Assembly: GCA_937894465.1 (NCBI GenBank)
Contig: CALCRE010000282.1
Coordinates: forward strand, 1 to 17,384
Direction of reading: 5' to 3'
Length of the DNA stretch: 17,384 nt
Source: an uncultured Clostridia bacterium
GTDB taxonomy: Bacteria; Bacillota; Clostridia; JAAYHZ01
The notes below the pieces were generated by a model. It had not been told where the DNA came from. It did not search any database and was given only the letters and a program-made list of their open reading frames with translations. A program made the translations under genes and the position numbers. Position 1 is the stretch's first letter; each line of letters opens with the position of its first letter. Positions 14,076 to 17,384 of the stretch are shown piece after piece.

Positions 14076-15560
14076 ATGAAAAGAAATAAGATTGAAATAA
14101 GCAAAGTGATGGTAGCGTGTACATTGAGCTCCATTTTGTTGTTTACCGGATGTCAACCGGCTCAAGAAAGCAATGGAGATCCTGTGGATACGGATAGTGC
14201 CATCACAACTACAGCCAAAGTAACAAGCAAAGATTCCGCCGTAACAACATCCGGTGCGACAACCACTCAATCGGCCGTTGAAACTGAAAAACAGGTTAAA
14301 TTATACGCCTATAAAGAAGGCGATTTATACGGATATGTCGATATTAATGCTAAAGTGATTATTAAACCTCAATATCTATATGCGGAAGACTTTGTGGGCA
14401 ACAGGGGTATTGTCCGCGTTCCGGCTCCGGAAGGAACCGAATATTACGGTATGCTAAGTCAAGGTCTTTTCGGATTAATTGATCCGGAAGGGGAATATGA
14501 GATTCCTCCCGAGGGGGTTATTCTGCGAGCCGGCGAAAATCGATATTTAACCTCAGAACCTATGGATTTATGGCCACAATACGGAACCTCCGGATGGAAC
14601 ATGATTAAATATAGATTCACAGACGAAAACGGAAATCACTTAACCGAGCCTGAATATTATGATGCCGTAGAAATAACTAAGGATTTATACTTGGCTAATA
14701 ACGGCAGATATACATTGTTTATCGATGCAAATGGTGTTTATATTGAAAATTCTCCTGTATTTCGTTTTTATTCAAAGATAAAACCGGATGGAGACAACAT
14801 CATTTTAACACCATATGATGACACACAAGATCGTATTGTGATCACACTTTCAAAAGACGGTACTGTTCTGGATCAAGTGACTCATGAAGAAAAAGTCACA
14901 GATACACTATTATATACCACTGACATCATCTCCCCTTATATCGGCTCCAGCTACTTCTACCCGGTATTTTACGGAAAAGATGCTATTATCGCTGAAACGA
15001 TGAACCAAAACATGGTGGGTATTTTAGAAAGCATCATGGGGAACGGATCGCCCTTTGATACGGTTGTGGATGCCTCTGTAGCCACATCTCAAATAGATCG
15101 TACATTAACAGTAGATTATTCCATGGTCACCGTCAACAATCTTTTGAATATCGATGTGGAAGGATATTGGTACGGATTCGGTGCAGCTCATCCGAACTCC
15201 TTTATTCTCTCCTATTATATGGATATAACTACCGGGAAGCAATATGTTCTCAGCGACCTGTTTTTAGACGATGTCGATTGGAGAACGGAACTGGCTAAAC
15301 TGATCGACAAACAATTTATGAAGGATCCGGAAGCTTTCTTCTTATTCATGGATAAGAACACACCGGAGAAAGAACGGTTGGAAGAATTCTACCGGGAAGA
15401 TTATTATGCAGCCATAACGGAAGACGGTTTGCAAGTCTATTATCAACAATACGAAATCGCACCTTATGCCGCAGGTTTTCCCACATTTATGATGCCTTAC
15501 GATGAACTGCTACCCCTGATCAATCAAGAAAGTGATTTCTACAAAAGTATCACTAAGTAA
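14076..15560 (+). CDS. WG-repeat and DUF3298 lipoprotein
   Basis: A 494-residue lipoprotein. The N-terminus has a basic start (MKRNK), a hydrophobic segment (about 11-23) and a lipobox LFTGC with the lipidated Cys26. A Thr/Ser-rich linker runs to about residue 70. Two WG-like repeat segments follow, at YAYKEGDLYGYVD and near MLSQGLFGLIDPEGEY. Residues about 335-490 form a DUF3298 domain of the type found at the C-terminus of RsiV, with YGFGAAHPN and PYDELLPL. It should be anchored outside the membrane. The frame opens at 14055, but GAGG at 14067-14070 and the signal-peptide start favour 14076. The pairing of WG repeats and DUF3298 suggests ligand or cell-wall sensing or binding. A role in glycan capture is only inferred from its place before GH20. 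Confidence 0.82.
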   Translation: MKRNKIEISKVMVACTLSSILLFTGCQPAQESNGDPVDTDSAITTTAKVTSKDSAVTTSGATTTQSAVETEKQVKLYAYKEGDLYGYVDINAKVIIKPQYLYAEDFVGNRGIVRVPAPEGTEYYGMLSQGLFGLIDPEGEYEIPPEGVILRAGENRYLTSEPMDLWPQYGTSGWNMIKYRFTDENGNHLTEPEYYDAVEITKDLYLANNGRYTLFIDANGVYIENSPVFRFYSKIKPDGDNIILTPYDDTQDRIVITLSKDGTVLDQVTHEEKVTDTLLYTTDIISPYIGSSYFYPVFYGKDAIIAETMNQNMVGILESIMGNGSPFDTVVDASVATSQIDRTLTVDYSMVTVNNLLNIDVEGYWYGFGAAHPNSFILSYYMDITTGKQYVLSDLFLDDVDWRTELAKLIDKQFMKDPEAFFLFMDKNTPEKERLEEFYREDYYAAITEDGLQVYYQQYEIAPYAAGFPTFMMPYDELLPLINQESDFYKSITK

Positions 15561-15612
15561 AACGAATTATTTATATCTGTAAATATGATGATAAAAGCAG
15601 GAGGGATTCCAT

Positions 15613-17139
15613 ATGATCACTGCAAGGGTTACCGACAAACACAAGAGAGTGGTGCCGTTACCGAAGATAGCTTCTTTTGACGGAGAGTTTGTTCAGCTCA
15701 ATTCTCATTGGTCCATAAAACCTATGAGTGTGGACAATGAAGAATCTCAACAACTACAAAGGCTTTTGAGTATATGGCAGAGTAAATTAGGGTTATACCA
15801 AAACAAGCTCTTGCTTGAAACAGAGAAGGATGGTGGTTCTATTCAGTGGTTTACGGATCTTTCTCTGGGCAAGGAAGCTTATCGTATTGACATTAAGGAA
15901 GGCAAAATTTCATTGGCTGCAGGATCTATCAAAGCTATAAACTACGGCATGCAAACCCTCTGGCAAATGTCCCCGGACGGTCTGATTCCTACAGGTATCA
16001 TTGAAGATCAGCCTTCTTTAAATATGAGAGGCTTTCACATTAATTTTGACAGCTTCCGCCAAATGGATATTCAAGAAGCTTTGTACTCTATTGAAAAAGC
16101 TTCCGAAATGAAGCTCAACACCATATTACTAGAGTATTCAAACCGCTTTCCTTTTTCAAATTACAAGGGCATGGCGGTAAACACTACGTTGAAGTCAGAA
16201 GATGTGCAATTGATCTGTAAAAAAGCCAAAGAGTTGGATATGGAAATCATCCCGCTCCAACAAACCATCGGGCATCTGGAATATATGGTACAATTGGACG
16301 CGTATCAAAACATACGGGAAAATGGTAATTCACCGGCGCAAATTTGTCCTATGAACCCAGAATCCCTATGTGTCATAAAAGACTTGTTAGATGAGATCAT
16401 TCAAGCTCACCCCGGAATTCGGTACCTACACCTAGGCGGTGATGAAGCACGAAGCATGGGTCAATGTCCTAGTTGCAGGGAAAAGGTTGAGAAACTCGGT
16501 ATCAGTGAGCTTTATGTAGATTACATGAACGCTGTAAGTGAATACATTTTGTCCAAAGGTATCACCCCTATTATTTGGGATGACATGCTATGTGCACATC
16601 CGGAAGCCTTGGACAAATTGGATAAACGCATTGTCATTATGTATTGGGATTATTGGACGGTAAGTAAAAACAGCCCCTATTTCATCGCACGGTACGATCG
16701 TCAAGGAAAACCGGTTCAAGTGGCCGATACAGGATGGACAGATCAATGGAAAGGTGAACTGACCGATCTGGAAATCTCGGTTATGAAGACATTTATACGA
16801 CAGGTAGATTTGAAAGAAAACTTAAGTAAAAGCTTTATGGATCTATACGGTAAATACCTAGGGGATGAATTTCCCAAACGGATCAAGGCATACCCCTACA
16901 TTGAGTTTTATCAAGACAAAGGATTCAAGGTCATCGGTGCTCCCACTTGTCTTGGAAACGGAGACGATTACCATACGCTTCCTAACTATTGGCGGTTTAT
17001 ACCCAATATCAAAACAGCAGCCGAGCGTTGCATGGAAGCAGGTACAATAGGGATGATCGCCACATCTTGGTACAATTATCATCCCATGATGTTCCACTTG
17101 GGCATCGGTGCCACCGCACAATACACTTGGGGTGTTTGA
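15613..17139 (+). CDS. GH20 beta-N-acetylhexosaminidase
   Basis: A 508-residue glycosidase. Residues about 15-125 resemble the GH20b accessory domain. The TIM barrel begins at NMRGFHINFDSFRQ (137-150) and carries HLGGDEA (273-279) with the catalytic pair Asp277-Glu278, followed by GQCPSCREKVEKLG, as in other family members. YWDYW and ATSWYNYHP mark late barrel strands with substrate-lining tryptophans. GH20 enzymes release terminal GlcNAc or GalNAc by substrate-assisted catalysis through an oxazoline. No signal peptide is seen, so the enzyme should be cytoplasmic. The start is set by AGGAGGG at 15599-15605, seven bases before the ATG. It follows the lipoprotein by 52 bases and ends before a terminator. 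It complements the GH123-like and NagB-like enzymes in the window. Confidence 0.9.
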   Translation: MITARVTDKHKRVVPLPKIASFDGEFVQLNSHWSIKPMSVDNEESQQLQRLLSIWQSKLGLYQNKLLLETEKDGGSIQWFTDLSLGKEAYRIDIKEGKISLAAGSIKAINYGMQTLWQMSPDGLIPTGIIEDQPSLNMRGFHINFDSFRQMDIQEALYSIEKASEMKLNTILLEYSNRFPFSNYKGMAVNTTLKSEDVQLICKKAKELDMEIIPLQQTIGHLEYMVQLDAYQNIRENGNSPAQICPMNPESLCVIKDLLDEIIQAHPGIRYLHLGGDEARSMGQCPSCREKVEKLGISELYVDYMNAVSEYILSKGITPIIWDDMLCAHPEALDKLDKRIVIMYWDYWTVSKNSPYFIARYDRQGKPVQVADTGWTDQWKGELTDLEISVMKTFIRQVDLKENLSKSFMDLYGKYLGDEFPKRIKAYPYIEFYQDKGFKVIGAPTCLGNGDDYHTLPNYWRFIPNIKTAAERCMEAGTIGMIATSWYNYHPMMFHLGIGATAQYTWGV

Positions 17140-17183
17140 ACCGATACAACATATTCTTAACCGGTCGGACGTAAAAAGGCATA

Positions 17184-17230
17184 AAAGAGTCGATTCATTA
17201 AATAAAACCTGAATCGATTCTTTATTTATA
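17184..17230 (+). terminator. Rho-independent terminator after GH20
   Basis: A 13-bp stem, 17185-17197 with 17210-17222, with one G-U pair and a 12-base loop, is preceded by A residues and followed by TTTATTTATA. It closes the rightward sugar-processing set and could also work for transcription arriving from the minus-strand remnant. Confidence 0.82.
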
Positions 17231-17279
17231 TACCCAAGTTATGCATCTTTTCAATGATGAGATCCGGTTGCTGCAAATT

Positions 17280-17384
17280 TCATCTCTTTTCATCCTGCTT
17301 AACAAATTCCCAACTCATTGTCGTCTGGGTCGGCGATAGTAAATTTCCTTGTCCCCAAGGGGTATCCCAAATAGGTTCAATGAT
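17280..17384 (-). pseudogene. C-terminus of a VOC/glyoxalase-family protein with two frame shifts, cut by window edge
   Basis: The minus-strand frame open from the right edge reads IIEPIWDTPWGQG, then an unrelated stretch, then EFVKQDEKR and a stop at 17280-17282. In the neighbouring frame the middle reads RKFTIADPDDNELG, exactly the terminal strand motif of VOC/glyoxalase-like proteins (W-G-x-R-x-F-x-x-x-D-P-x-G-N-x-x-E-F). One missing A after WGQ and one extra G near NELE would explain it. The net frame is kept but about 12 family-typical residues are scrambled. The gene start lies outside the window, so I cannot tell whether the rest is intact. Confidence 0.6.

Noticed and set aside
17226..17279. 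Minus-strand reading QQPDLIIEKMHNLGI after the VOC stop, resembling a HAD C-terminus
   Set aside because: Only 17 codons with no start, and the similarity is to a short, common helix pattern. It may be debris but cannot be supported.
1..17384. CRISPR array, rRNA, tRNA, riboswitch or prophage genes
   Set aside because: I saw no regularly spaced repeats, no conserved RNA motifs and no phage structural or integrase genes on either strand.

Overview
The window looks like a chromosomal segment of a low-GC Bacillota, most likely class Clostridia. The grounds are the AT-rich intergenic DNA, strong AGGAGG-type ribosome binding sites, a WG-repeat/DUF3298 lipoprotein, an SPL-type radical SAM protein, a HipA-like kinase with the N-terminal domain common in clostridia, and debris of clostridial toxin-antitoxin modules. 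The taxonomy is inferred from gene content only.

Layout. (1) Positions 1-42 form a long imperfect hairpin resembling an IS200/IS605-type terminal structure. It is followed by a rightward set: a QueG-like double [4Fe-4S] protein (52-723), a Gfo/Idh/MocA oxidoreductase (803-1828) with a terminator, then a tight pair made of a DUF4091/GH123-like glycosidase (1929-3512) and an SPL-family radical SAM protein (3526-4392). (2) Positions 4524-6817 are a toxin-antitoxin island. It holds a well-formed sigma-A promoter with an embedded inverted repeat driving an HTH antitoxin-type regulator (4571-5023), and a translationally coupled HipA toxin remnant that appears internally deleted (5016-5192). A frameshifted YgiT-type zinc-finger remnant follows on the minus strand (5276-5466), with a probable DUF4258 tail upstream of it, and then an intact HipA-like kinase (5675-6817). 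(3) A leftward gene set spans 12497 to 6804: nagB-like sugar-phosphate isomerase/deaminase, a GH10-like (GHL10) TIM-barrel hydrolase, a C45-type Ntn acyltransferase/amidohydrolase, and a GH43 glycosidase. (4) A divergent intergenic region (12498-13170) contains an orphan small antitoxin-like gene and two copies of a ~25-bp element. (5) A rightward set follows: sugar isomerase/AP-endonuclease-2-like TIM barrel, a WG-repeat/DUF3298 lipoprotein, and GH20 beta-N-acetylhexosaminidase, closed by a clear terminator. (6) A decayed VOC/glyoxalase C-terminus enters from the right edge on the minus strand.

Working model (inference). Apart from the toxin-antitoxin island, this is a carbohydrate-processing locus biased to amino sugars: GH20, a GH123-like enzyme and a NagB-like enzyme, with GH43, GHL10, a sugar oxidoreductase and a sugar isomerase. 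None of the four glycosidases nor the C45 hydrolase shows a signal peptide, so they would act in the cytoplasm on imported oligosaccharides, yet no transporter and no NagA deacetylase lies in the window. The shared DNA element on both sides of the divergent region suggests, but does not prove, common regulation of the two arms. I did not find a clearly new multi-gene system. The best leads are the C45 hydrolase inside a glycan operon, the repeated element, the promoter-embedded operator, and the decayed toxin-antitoxin modules beside an intact HipA kinase.
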